This document shows, piece after piece, positions 1 to 9,071 of a stretch of 29,448 nucleotides of DNA; positions within the stretch are counted from its first letter, which is position 1, and each line of letters opens with the position of its first letter. Source of the stretch: Chara braunii. Lineage: Eukaryota; Streptophyta; Charophyceae; Charales; Characeae. A program made the translations under genes and the position numbers. Location: NCBI GenBank assembly GCA_003427395.1, contig BFEA01000448.1, forward strand, positions 347,091-376,538. The letters are read 5' to 3'. The notes under the pieces are model-generated. The model did no database searches. It saw nothing but the letters and a program-made list of their open reading frames with translations, and was not told where the DNA came from.

Positions 1-102
1 GGGGTAGCGCGAAGCGGGAGGGGAGGGGGGAACGATCGAGGCAGGGGAAGGTTGCACGGGAGGAGGATCGGAGTGGGGGGGGAGCGGGATCGGGGTCGCG
101 AC

Positions 103-138
103 AGGAAGAAGAAGAAGAAGAAGAAGAAGAAGAAGAAG
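103..138. repeat. (GAA)n microsatellite
   Basis: About ten GAA/AAG triplets run in a row, followed to about position 235 by looser purine-rich GAA and AAAAAG sequence. Positions 1-230 hold only this low-complexity, G- and A-rich DNA and no gene that I can support. Confidence 0.9.
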
Positions 139-259
139 GTAAGAAGGAAAGAATGAAGAGAAAGAAGAAGAAGAGAATTAGAAGAAGAAGAAGGAAAAAA
201 AAAGAATAAAAAAAGAATAAAAAAAGAAAATTATCGTCGATTACTTATCTGCGCCGTGG

Positions 260-456
260 AACAGCGACGGCGACGACGAGGATGACGTGGCGCAACGACG
301 AGGACGACGAGCACGGCGACGACGATGACGTGGCGGGACGACGACGATTTCGACGATGACGATGATGACGTGGCAGGGCGACGATGTTCTCGACGATGAT
401 GACGTGGCACGGCGACGACGATGACGATGACGATGATGACGTGGCACGACGACGAA
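260..456. repeat. GAC-rich minisatellite
   Basis: Five copies of a degenerate unit of 33-43 bp, each carrying GACGTGGC (starting near 283, 326, 367, 400 and 438), are separated by GAC/GAT triplets. It lies just past a primer-binding-site-like sequence on the minus strand, where the leader of a retroelement would be. The long reading frames across it are products of the triplet repeat. Confidence 0.8.
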
Positions 457-469
457 GCAGGGTAGGTCG

Positions 470-495
470 GGCGGGTTCGAACCGCCCCGATACCA
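470..495 (-). promoter_or_regulatory. Primer-binding-site-like sequence (mimics tRNA 3' end with CCA)
   Basis: On the minus strand the 12-mer TGGTATCGGGGC matches the common plant initiator-Met primer site TGGTATCAGAGC at 10 of 12 positions. On the plus strand the same stretch reads as the 3' part of a mature tRNA: a perfect five-pair T-stem (GGCGG/CCGCC) around a seven-base GTTCGAA loop, then CCGATA and CCA. Nuclear tRNA genes do not encode CCA, so a copy of a primer site is more likely than a tRNA gene. It sits beyond the 3' LTR block, where flanking DNA rather than a primer site is expected. Confidence 0.5.
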
Positions 496-497
496 GC

Positions 498-1280
498 GTA
501 ACGAGCGCGAGGCTGAGGGAGACAGGGAGAGCCGAGGGAGAGGGGAGAGAGAGGGAGAGAGTGAGAGCACACACACACACTCACTCACTCGACACGACTG
601 AGGGTCGGACGCAGACACAATGGCAAGGACACAAAGTCGAAGTCTTGGATTCCCTATGTCGCAAGTCACACTGAGTACGAGTACAGCAGCTGAAACTGGT
701 ACAAGACGGGTTGCCCGTACTGTACGGGGAACCGGTATAAGTGTCGGTGACACGTACGGTACCAGGGGCATCTCTGCAAAAGCCCCGAGGGCAGAACTGA
801 AAAATGCGGTATTTGAAAGTGGCGCCTGAATTGTAGCATGGCGCCAGTTGTCCAAAATCCGACGGTACCAAAGGAGGGGTTTGGGAAAACGGTGCCAGGC
901 CAAAATCGGGATGTAGCAAAAACATCAACAAAATAGACCAGGGGTTGAGCCCTGGCGGAGTCCGTAACACCCCAGGTAGTTGGGCCTCTGCTGCTGCTGC
1001 TGCTGGGCCTCGTTCAGTTACGCCTCCCAACTGTCTGTGTATGTTGGTACAAATGTGGCCCAGGGCCTGCATTTCAGAAAAGGCCTAGAAGGCCATGGAA
1101 AGTGTTTGCTGCTCGGGTCCTGGGTTCCCTCAACCAACTGACGCGACACAAATGCCTGAACCCCAAATACGAAATTGACAGCATTCGGCCTCTCGTGATT
1201 TGTTAGGCCCGCCTTCACTTTTAGGGCGGGCACACTTGCATAAGGGGCCCCTTGGCCTGGCGAGGAGCCACATCCTCGCA
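498..1280 (-). repeat. Putative LTR (3' side) of the chromovirus
   Basis: The block starts on the minus strand with TGCGAGGATGTGGCTCCTCG, that is, with the canonical TG, directly after the chromodomain reading frame. Its first 310 bp (971-1280) match 8328-8627 in the same orientation at roughly 90% by eye. The remainder (498-970) shows no similarity to the matching part of the other LTR. The lower boundary is placed next to the primer-site-like sequence at 470-495 and is uncertain. Confidence 0.5.
971..1280 (-). repeat. Direct repeat, copy 1 (LTR 5' portion)
   Basis: This copy pairs with 8328-8627. Both begin at CCCAGGTAG and end at CCTCGCA on the plus strand and share the long run through CTGCATTTCAGAAAAGGCC. 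Differences are scattered substitutions, a CTG-repeat length change and a small deletion (CAACTGACG is present here and absent from copy 2). Confidence 0.85.
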
Positions 1281-1348
1281 TTCCCTGCTCCTTTACTTGG
1301 ATAGTCTCCTGAGAAGTCTCCAATCTGCAGGCATCTTTCCCTGAGTCC

Positions 1349-1722
1349 TCTTTCGTAGCCTGCAATCACTTGGGAAGCTGTTTGCTGGAGTTCTTCCCTG
1401 GTAAACCACCGATCTTCACTGGGATCAGTATGGTGTCTGAATCTGACACGGTACTGCATCCTTGGCTTTGGAGGGGAGATTTAGGCACTGGCATCATCCG
1501 GTGTTCCACGATTTCGTCGATGTCAACATGGCCATCCATGGTTGGGCCCAGCATTGATCGTCTAGAGGGAAACTGTGCAGTTTCTGCAAAAGGTGCTAGC
1601 TTTGAGCCGTGAAATACTGGGTATGTACGTAGGTGAGCAAGGATGCGAATGATATAAGAAGGTCCATCGATCTGATCCCCCACTATGTCTAGGTACCTCC
1701 TAGGGACTGAAATACTGTGGCA
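1349..1722 (-). pseudogene. Integrase C-terminus plus chromodomain of Ty3/gypsy pol (broken)
   Basis: Translation on the minus strand from 1722 gives the end of a gypsy integrase: the GPSYIIRILAHLRTYPVFHGSKL stretch is the usual 'GPY ... HPVFHVSxL' module. A chromodomain follows, about 1536-1349, from DGHVDIDEIVEHR through YRVRF and EDRWFTREELQQTA to GYER. A frameshift near 1465 separates its two halves, and a second one lies just inside the upstream end. Chromodomains mark the chromovirus branch of Ty3/gypsy and in that family steer integration toward modified chromatin. The upstream part of the integrase resumes at 2561, beyond a transposon insertion. The reading runs into the LTR without an obvious stop, as expected for decay. 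The assignment to a chromovirus is firm, but activity is excluded. Confidence 0.8.
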
Positions 1723-1726
1723 TTAA

Positions 1727-2556
1727 ACCACAAGTACACCCGCACCTGATTTAAACGAACCCTTATTTCACTGGGCACCGAGTTTTGTCGAGCCTGGGTG
1801 TGGTTGTATTTTCTTTTCTCATACTCCTCCCAAAAGAACAACGTGAAAAAGAAAAAAGAACTAATTAAAAAAAAAACGCCACAACGCTACGGATGAGAAA
1901 GCAGTTGGATACAGAATCAGGGGTCAGTGTGAGAGTATGCCCTCAGTGAGGGCGTTTACAGCTCCGTGTTCATCACGGACGTTACTTTCAGAAATGAAAA
2001 ACAAAACAAAAAAAGGAGCCCCAATATGTTCGTGAAACCGGTTAGATACAGAATCTGAGTATATGCCCTCTTTGAGAAGTTGTCAGAAGTCCGTGCAGTG
2101 TTCCCTGCCTCGCGTTCATCACAGAGGTTCCTTTCATAAATGAAAAAGCAAAAAAAAAAAAAAAACAACAACAATATGGACGCGAAACAGGGCAGATACA
2201 TAATCCGAGTATATGCCCTCTTTGACAAGTCGACAGAAGTCCGTGCAGTGCTCCCTGCCTTGCTGGCAGGGACCCGAAAAGAAAACAGAAGAAGAAACAA
2301 AACAACGAAAAAAAAAAAAAACTAATACACGCCATAGGTGCGGTTAGATTCGTTCTTGAGTGTTGTAATGTGAGCACACCTTCTTCAGCGCCTTCCCGGA
2401 CGACGTTCCTCAATTTGCAGTTTCTTCTTTTTTCTTTTTTTGTACTGCAGTTTCTTCTTCTTTTTTTTTTGTGTGTCGACCCTGCCCCGACCCCCGATCT
2501 TTTCAGAATGAGTCGTTTTCAATGAATTTCTTTTGCCTGGGCGGTGCACTTGTGGT
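1727..2556. mobile_element. Nested non-autonomous TTAA transposon (piggyBac-like MITE)
   Basis: The 830-bp element is bounded by terminal inverted repeats: ACCACAAGTACACC at 1727 and its near-perfect complement GGTGCACTTGTGGT ending at 2556. TTAA lies on each side (1723-1726 and 2557-2560). The integrase reading of the host retroelement stops at the right edge and resumes at the left edge. The two flanks are adjacent in gypsy integrases once one TTAA is removed, so the boundaries are supported by the host gene as well as by the repeats. A TTAA duplication is the hallmark of piggyBac-type transposases. The terminal bases are not the usual CCC, so the superfamily is inferred. It encodes no transposase and is filled with A-rich tandem repeats. 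The short reading frames inside are not genes. Confidence 0.75.
1904..2400. repeat. About 150-bp tandem repeats inside the TTAA element
   Basis: Units begin near 1904, 2041, 2192 and 2342 with variants of GTTAGATACAGAATC. They share GTATATGCCCTCTTTGA, AGAAGTCCGTGCAGTG, TCCCTGCC and an A-rich block with AACAA. Spacing is 137, 150 and 150 bp, and the last unit is partial and the most diverged. Confidence 0.8.
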
Positions 2557-2560
2557 TTAA

Positions 2561-3510
2561 TTTTCTTGAGATTCCCAATTCTTGACCCAGTTCAGATAAC
2601 TTGACCCAGACTCGCTCTCCTACCTGAAACTGAGATGGTCGTCTGTGCTTGTTCTCATATGCCACCATAGCCTTTTGAGCTTTCTTAATGTGTTCTACAG
2701 CCCGTTGCAGCATCTGTTCATATTTGACAGTGAGTTCTATGCTTCCAGGCACTGCAGACGGTTGAGTTTCAGGTAGTAGAAAATCCAAGGTGGACCTGGG
2801 CTTCCAACCAAGATGCAGTTAGTTGGGAGTACCAGTAGTGCTATGCACAACGTTGTTTTACAGGCTGGCGACGAGAGGTAATTTCTCGTCCCAGGCATCC
2901 CGACTTGGCTTGATGTAATGCCGTAGCAGGTGTTGCACTACCCGGTTCATCTGTTCCACCTGGCCATTGACTCAGGGTGATTCGCTGATGTCATTTGCAG
3001 TCGGGTGCCCATCTGTTGAGCCGTACGTTGCCATAGTTCGCCGGTGAAGTTAACGTCCCTGTCACTAATGATGGACTTGGGCAACCCAAAGTCCTGTACC
3101 CAGTTATCCATAAACAGCTTGATGCCATAGTCAGTTTTTGTTGTTTCCGGCATGGCGATCAGTCTAAGCGTATTTGGTAAATCAGTCCACTATGACGAAG
3201 ATGTGTCTTTTACCGTTCTTGCTGGTCACAAGAGTATCGATGAAGTCCATGGACACACTTTGACCAGGACCGTCAAGAATAGGCAAGGACTTGATAAGCC
3301 CCAGCGGAGCCTGAGTCCTAGGTTTGTCCTGTTGGCAAACTTCGCAAGTCTCAACGTACTTCTTCGCATATTGCATCATAGAGGGCCACTAGAATTTTTG
3401 CAATAGATTAGCTGAAGTCTTCTTATAACCGAAATGACCAGTTGCATCATGACATTCTCCTAGAAACAAACTACGCAAAGACTCCCTATGTGGCACACAC
3501 AGTCATTTAT
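2561..3510 (-). pseudogene. Ty3/gypsy integrase, zinc-binding and catalytic core (broken)
   Basis: On the minus strand, reading downward, the HHCC zinc-binding module comes first: CHDATGHFG gives the histidine pair and CEVCQQDKP the cysteine pair, near 3320-3450. The DDE core follows. The first Asp is in SVSMDFIDTL (about 3246), the second in SDRDVNFTGELW (3061-3063), and the Glu in NGQVEQMNR (2954-2956), about 35 residues on, which is the family's usual D-X35-E spacing. The module ending in VGERVWVKLSELGQELGISRKL follows at 2561-2790. The integrase would insert the reverse-transcribed element into the genome. Decay is visible as an in-frame stop before WPSMMQYAKKY, a stop after FVIVD, a one-base shift between ANHPES and NGQVEQ, and stops in the linker. 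All three catalytic acids survive in different frames. Confidence 0.85.
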
Positions 3511-3530
3511 TCCCAGCCTTCTCAAGGAAC

Positions 3531-3900
3531 ATTGAGGCCCCTATAGTCAATGCACATTCTTAAGGTACCTCCCTTCTTCGGAACGAATAGGACTGGTGCA
3601 CCATAAGGGGAGGTACTAGGCCGAATCCATCACTTCTCTGTGAGCTCTTTGAGTTGGTGGTGGAGCTCATCCAACTCAGCAGGAGACATCCTATAGATTC
3701 GTCCTCTAGGTACCTTGCTACCGGGGACAACGTCCATCACATGGACAACCTCCCTTTCTACCTTGCCACTAGGCTCCTAAAAAAGGTCTGGATATTGAGC
3801 AACGACTGCTTCTATCTCCGAGGGTGATTTTACGGCCTCCCCTTTCTCAGAGACAAAGACTAGGTACCTGCCCTCCTCACGATCCTGCTTATAATAGTTA
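3531..3900 (-). pseudogene. Ty3/gypsy reverse transcriptase, N-terminal remnant
   Basis: The minus strand encodes the start of a gypsy RT: VPRGRIYRMSPAELDELHHQL, then [19 protein letters not shown] and [11 protein letters not shown]. It contains two stops, one where the family has glycine before WIRP and one before EPSG. The homology ends at DYRGLN (about 3531). The next bases already belong to the linker ahead of the integrase zinc module. The palm with the catalytic YxDD box, the connection and the whole RNase H domain, roughly 350-450 residues, are therefore missing. A single internal deletion is the simplest explanation. Confidence 0.85.
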
Positions 3901-4109
3901 TAGAAAGAAGATGCACACATGCAACCATAGTTCTCCACTAGATTGCTAGCTTTACACTTCTACAATCTAACAGTTCTACCATTAGGCAACTTGTGGATTA
4001 TCACCTTCTTATCCTAATCGAATTGAGGTTGAGCAACCGCAATGCCTAACAGCATATCAAATGGCAGCTCGTCACTAACAGGGAACGAGATCTTGTGTCT
4101 CAGTTCCCC
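3901..4109 (-). pseudogene. Protease-RT linker of gypsy pol (decayed)
   Basis: The minus-strand translation continues the polyprotein between the protease and the RT, with LPFDMLLGIAVAQPQFD, IIHKLPNGRTVRL and a stretch ending EEGRYLVFVSEKGE. At least two stops interrupt it. DMLLGI resembles the conserved 'DVILGxxWL' tail of retroviral-type aspartic proteases, so the protease domain extends into this segment. Confidence 0.55.
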
Positions 4110-4340
4110 TCAATAGGGGAAGGTGCAGACTACGTCCTTAACATAGTCTTGGACAACCATACTGTGCTTGTTGGCTAGCGTAGATCCTACAAATGTGCTC
4201 AACCGATGCACTTGGTCCTCTAAGCGCAGTCTATTCTCTAAGCGCAGTCTATCCACACAAGCACGACTGATGCAGTTTCGTGTAGAGCCTATGTCTGCGA
4301 AGGCACCCACTTTACAACCACCTACATCAACCTCTACCAC
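4110..4340 (-). pseudogene. Retropepsin-like aspartic protease of gypsy pol
   Basis: The 76-residue open stretch contains VGAFADIGSTRNCISRACV. This aligns with the active-site loop of gypsy proteases, normally D-T/S-G-S/A followed by hydrophobic and R-x-F-I residues. Here the loop is D-I-G-S with Asp at residue 16, so the usual Thr/Ser is replaced by Ile. The enzyme would cut Gag-Pol into mature proteins. It also holds a short internal duplication, RLRLEN then RLRLED, from a 19-bp tandem repeat in the DNA around 4220-4255. It lies between gag and the RT in the expected order. Confidence 0.7.
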
Positions 4341-4562
4341 GAAATGTTCACCCCTAGGACCTTTTCGGCCAAGAGTCCCTGTGGTCCTTCCCTGACCACT
4401 CAGTCTGTAACTCTTCTAAGGACTCAAACGCATCTCTCGAATAGAGCATCGATGGGTCTATATGTGTCTGCGGAGTGATAACTGGGTCAATAGCCTTGGC
4501 CAACGCTTGAAGTGGTGAAGGCAACGTTACCACTTCAGCACGGGTAAGAGCGGCTAAAACTC

Positions 4563-5534
4563 CTACTGGCCCGAGGTGTTTCCCTGCGAAGTGTTCGCAG
4601 AAGCACCACCAGAGTTCGAAGATAGGCCTACCACCGTAGGAGAAGCTACCTTCGTTGTGATTTTCTTGCCTCGACAAGTCGTGGACTTATGGCCATAATT
4701 GCCACAGTTCAGACAAGTGCCCCTAGCAACTCGTTCCCTCCACACCTTGTAGTCTAAACCGAGTTTCGCCCATGCAGGTGTCCCTTGGTCGCCTCGACCC
4801 TTGGACTGGCCTACCTTCTGCTTCCCTGTCCTCCTAGCCTTTTCTTTAATGGGCGCGACGACTGCCCCCCCCCCCAAAGTCTCACTAGCGCCATCCAGAC
4901 CTTCGTGGTCGACAAACATGAGATTGCCTTTCTTCCTCCAATCCTGGGGAAGCTTCTTCTTCCTACCGTCTTCTGGTCCCTGATGAGCGGTCCCAGGCTT
5001 AGCCTCTATATCTAAGGATTTCTTGCTGAAAGTAGCGAAGTTATGCACATCGATGGAGGCCATGTCCACCAACTTATTCTTCACATCTGTAGGCAGACAT
5101 CTTAGATAAGTTGTGAGGAGTACATGAGGGTCATACCGCACACCAGGCACCACGATCAAACGTTCTACGACGTTTGTGACTTTACGCACTATTCGGCACT
5201 GTTTGGAACCGAGACTGAACAGTGCGTTAGTGGCCTTCTGAGGCCCTTGAGGGTCATGCCACCTATTATACATAGTTCGTACGAAGTCTTCCAATGTTTG
5301 GGCCTGGGCCCAGGCATCGAAATTTTGACCATAGCCTTGTTGTTGCACTAGACCATTCAGCCATGGCGCTGCAGAGCCCTGTAAAAAGGAAGCCGCAACT
5401 ATTACTTCCTGCTCTGGTCTGGTAAGCTTGTGCCTCACATAAGTAGGCACAGTCCTCACCCAAGTGTCCAGGTCCTCTTCTTTCTTCTTGTCGCCAGAGA
5501 AGGGTTTAGGACTCAACAAGGGGATCTTGGGCAT
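4563..5534 (-). pseudogene. Gag capsid and zinc-knuckle segment of the chromovirus
   Basis: This is the longest open frame in the element, 323 residues. It begins MPKIPLLSPKPFSG, with the KPFxG and later W-L-N-G motifs of the retrotransposon gag domain (about residues 10-170, including LEDFVRTMYNRW). A basic linker follows and then a CCHC zinc knuckle, CLNCGNYGHKSTTC, at residues 274-287 (CX2CX4HX4C). Gag would form the particle and bind element RNA. The frame is open here, but the upstream part of the same gag lies in other frames (5563-5880 and 6044-6427), so the first Met in this segment is not the true start. It ends on a stop at 4563, about 220 bp before the protease stretch. Confidence 0.85.
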
Positions 5535-5562
5535 CCATTGGCCCTGATGATTGTTGCAGTGG

Positions 5563-6427
5563 CTACATAGCCACTGAGACAGGTTGCTGCATGCTAACTT
5601 GAGCCTGCCCTGACGATGGGACTGTAGCTGCCACCGTCATCGATGGTACGGGAGAAGTGCTAAGAACCGGGCCACTAACTGCTGGTAAACCACCTGAAGG
5701 AGGCATGTCAAACATAGGAGTAAAAGAGGGCCCTACTAGTGACGGCGTCACTGAAGGACCCGCAACCGAAGGGGGAGCTACGAAATACTGAGGCTGCCTC
5801 ATCATTGGGCGAGGAGCCTGCAGTGCAGCCAGAATTTGGTTATAGCCCACTAGTTCAGCCAGCACTTCCTGTTGGAACAACCTATGTTTCTGCCACGCAA
5901 AGAAGCGAGCGACGCAGCGCCTGAGTCGCAGGATCTAGTGTTGACTCGTCCGACGCTTCTAATCTTCCTAACTCCTACCTCCTAGTTCCTAGTCTAGCTT
6001 TTCTTAGTATTTTTTTCTCTCTTCTCGCTGCTGCATCTCTCAACTACTGCTGCAACTCATCGTGAAGGGCTTCCGCGTGGAGGATCTCATAATCCTCTGG
6101 CGTGAGAGGATATTGCTGGCTGACTTGCGAACCAACAGACTGACTAACGGGACCCTGAGAGACACCCGGACTAACACCTGACGAAGAGGCCTGGGACAAG
6201 GCCTGTGACATGGCAGAGGCGGTAGCCATTGCGGCCTCGATGCTGACTGCTGCTGCTGCCCTGGACCTTCGTAATGCCACCCGCTCCCTGGCTTCCCTCC
6301 GCAGCCTCCTTTCCTCCCCTGGACCTAACTCCTGGAAAGTGATCGGTCGATTGAGAGCAGTTTTACGGGCAACTCTTAGGTCTTCCACTAATCGTTCCTC
6401 CTCCTCACTACTAACTGCTTCACTCAT
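5563..6427 (-). pseudogene. Gag N-terminal region (frameshifted)
   Basis: The likely gag start is the ATG at 6425-6427, opening with MSEAVSSEEEERLVEDLRVA and a charged helical region with Ala-rich, then Ser/Gln/Val-rich, stretches. A stop at 6044-6046 ends that frame at LQQ. The message continues in other frames (LRDAAARREK, then RFFAWQKH and LFQQEVLAELVGYNQILAAL near 5900-5820). It runs into a low-complexity Pro/Ser/Val linker up to 5563 and then into the capsid segment. At least two frameshifts and one stop separate the pieces. The whole gag would be about 620 residues. Confidence 0.75.
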
Positions 6428-7659
6428 GAGCTACGGTGGTGTGTGATCTAAACTAGAATCCACACCGACTCCTACCTCAGCATGACACCCAACCGAGTAC
6501 TAATAATCAACTAATTCGGTCAGCCTGGAGAAAAGTAGTCAAGTGGTAACCAGCAATCAATGTCAGGTCCTAAAGGTAAGTCTATTTCTATTTTTAGATT
6601 ACTCTAAAACAGAATGCAATGCAGCAAGGATTGGTCTATCCTATCTGCAGTTGTCTGTCAGTTGTCACCAAGTCCGTACAATTAAATAATCAAAAATAAA
6701 AATAAATTACTTGTGGAGATGCATGCTGGATGGCAGTTTATATAATCTGTTCCACAGTGAACAGCTGCTGGAATCCCCCCTCCCCCTGTATCCCTCTTGA
6801 GTAGTCACTTGTGTTGGCGTCCTGAGCATCTGGTCGAGCAGTGTGTCTAAAGGTATGCAATCCGGCCCACCCCTGTGCCCCAAGTTTATACTAAGCCTGC
6901 CAGCCCTGCACTTTGTTTGCCCTCGCATTAAACGAGCCTTACTTCCGGTTGATCTGGCTGATCAAGAGGCAGTTTAAGGACAGCCCCCAAGGTCCTCAGG
7001 AATTATTTAACGTCGCAGACAGGACGACGATCACAGCCAGGGTTCAACCGGAACCCGCCAGAAATATTTATAGACGGTCTGGTCTCTTATAGGGCTGGCA
7101 TGCCCAGCATGACCTCTATTGCGCAGCAAGCAGAACCACGGACTTGCGGCAAAGCATGCGTGTACTAGTCCCAGCGGGTTGGCATGGTGACCGTGACCCG
7201 AGTGCTTCGTCCAGGGCCCTTCAGAGGCTTCGCCCGTCTCCCACCAGCTTGCTGCCCAGGAAGAATGTCGACTCTCAAGGTTTAGCGCTCGCGACACCTC
7301 ACATTGAGAGGACTCTCAAGACAGAACTCACTTCCTCACGGTAAGAAGCAATGAAGAGGGTAGATAAGGAAGAGAGCCCAACCACAGATTTCTCACCGGC
7401 AACCTGACGTGCATTTATGATGACTGGTCCTTGCCTCGGCACAACAAACAGCGAAATGCAGTTCCACCTCGGCTTAAATGCCAAATCAGCGAGTTCTCAT
7501 CATCCAGCGTACACCCCTATGTCACCACATAGCCTTCCCGGCGCGCCCACACGACCCTGGGCCGCCCATCGTCCAACGCCCAAGCCTTATCACTGCCCCA
7601 CACCACATGCGAAGCACCGAACAGCTATTGCGAAGAACCAGTAGGCGCAGTTCGAACCA
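6428..7659 (-). other. Gypsy 5' leader / untranslated region
   Basis: Between the primer-site-like sequence at 7660-7671 and the gag start at 6427 there are about 1.2 kb with no reading frame I can link to a protein. Position in the element suggests an untranslated leader, which chromoviruses commonly have. Nothing else is recognisable in it. Confidence 0.4.
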
Positions 7660-7671
7660 GCTCCGATACCA
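7660..7671 (-). promoter_or_regulatory. Primer-binding site (initiator-Met tRNA type)
   Basis: The minus strand reads TGGTATCGGAGC, which is 11 of 12 positions of the plant initiator-Met site TGGTATCAGAGC. Three bases separate it from a CA dinucleotide (7676-7675), the expected LTR 3' terminus. In an active element the tRNA 3' end would anneal here to start minus-strand DNA synthesis. TTCGAAC further along extends the similarity to a tRNA T-loop. Confidence 0.65.
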
Positions 7672-7674
7672 AAT

Positions 7675-8627
7675 TGCAAGGAAAATGAGCAGTAGCGAGA
7701 TGACAGAATCCAGATCGCACAATCACATTGAAAGCCAGAAAGTTCCAGTGTCCAGAAAGTAGCATTGCATCAATAATACACCAATGGAGAATCGTAACAC
7801 TGAAACCGAATGTCAAATTACTCTAGTCTTCACCAATATAAGAGTCCAGGCCCTTCCCCCTACTTGGCGCTCGGCGCCCAGACTACTCCCGCATAGCTCC
7901 TGTCTGCCTAAGAATTGACAATGCAACTGTTGACGTCAGCAGCCACCGAAGTACAGGAAGATGTCGCCCAATGCAGACCATCGCCGATACCAGGTATGAG
8001 CCCTCACATCATTGTCCTCATCTGTATCTCTCTCTCTCCCGCGTCTGTCTCCCTTGTCTTCCGTTTGTACACCCGAAGACCACCGCTGTGCCTTGCTGTT
8101 TATCCAAGCCCAGCCAGCTATGGAAGCTGGGCTGCCCACAGCAGCGCCCTTCTTCTTACACGACCGCATGTGCGCAGCACCTTGCCCCACTGCTAGCAGC
8201 AACACGCGAGCAATCACTCCAGCAGCACCTGCAAACTAGCAAGTGCCCGAATGAGCTGCCAGGCAGCGAACTCCTTCCTATAAGGAAAGAGTCTGGCCTG
8301 GCCTGTGCCCAGAAGCTTTCGGTAGGGCCCAGGTAGCTGGGCCTCTTCAGCTGCTGCTGGGCCTCGTTCAATTATGCCTCCCAACTGTCTGTGTATGTTG
8401 CTGCGAATGTGGCCCAGGGCCTGCATTTCAGAAAAGGCCTAGAAGGCCGTGGAAAGTATTTGCTGCTCGGGTCCTGGGTTCCCTCAAAGCGACACAACTG
8501 CCTGAACCCCAAAGACGAAATTGACAGCATTCGGCCTCTCGTGATTTGTTAGGTCCGCCTTCACTTATAGGGCGGGCACACTTGCATTAGGGGCCCCTTA
8601 GGCCTGCCGAGGAGCCACATCCTCGCA
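7675..8627 (-). repeat. Putative 5' LTR of the chromovirus
   Basis: On the minus strand the block runs from TGCGAGG at 8627 to CA at 7675, next to the primer-binding site, giving an LTR of about 950 bp with TG...CA ends. Its first 300 bp (8328-8627) match the block after the chromodomain (971-1280). The reading frames inside it are not convincing genes. Confidence 0.6.
8328..8627 (-). repeat. Direct repeat, copy 2 (LTR 5' portion)
   Basis: This is the partner of 971-1280, in direct orientation 7.3 kb apart. Beyond both ends the two copies diverge completely. Confidence 0.85.
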
Positions 8628-8692
8628 CAGCATTATATTATATTGCTTTCAAAGTCATACGGGGGCGCTTTTATACAGGTTCTCAGTGTTCT

Positions 8693-8838
8693 ACCCAGCC
8701 AATGTGGCTGAGTGGCAAACACATGTAACTGTTAATCAACAGGTCATGAGCTTGAATCTTGATTGTATGCGATGGGGCCCCTTCAAAAGGGAAAAGGGAA
8801 AAGGGAGGGAAAAAGAAAAAAAAGAAAAAAAAAAAGAC
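8693..8838 (+). mobile_element. tRNA-derived SINE candidate with A-rich tail
   Basis: TGGCTGAGTGG at 8705-8715 fits the RNA polymerase III A box. AGCTTGAATCTT at 8749-8760 resembles the B box GGTTCGAATCC. Between them, ACTGTTAATCAACAGGTC looks like an anticodon arm and variable loop. A purine-rich, mostly A tail with AAAAAG units (8787-8837) follows about 30 bases after the B box. SINEs are copied in trans by LINE machinery. I cannot see clear target duplications. Confidence 0.5.
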
Positions 8839-9071
8839 TAGCCTCGCAAACCTGCGAAGCACAGAAATCATCAAGCGCTGCTGTGGTCCTCCACGTTGAT
8901 TGTTGAAAGTTCAATCTTCCCAGTCCCAACATGAAATGCCAACATTGAGTCCGAACTGATTGATTCATCAGAAAAGGTATGAAGAGAGGAGAGATTGAAG
9001 AATGAGTGAGAGCATCGGAGAGTAGACTTAACGAGTGTTCACAAAAGTTATAACCCTGTCTTGCCCTGTCT

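Noticed and set aside
470-495. A nuclear tRNA gene
   Set aside because: Only the 3' part is present and CCA is encoded, which nuclear genes lack; better read as the complement of a primer site.
241-903. Long minus-strand open frames over the GAC-rich repeat
   Set aside because: Open only because a triplet repeat has no stops in several frames; peptides are Ser/Arg/His runs.
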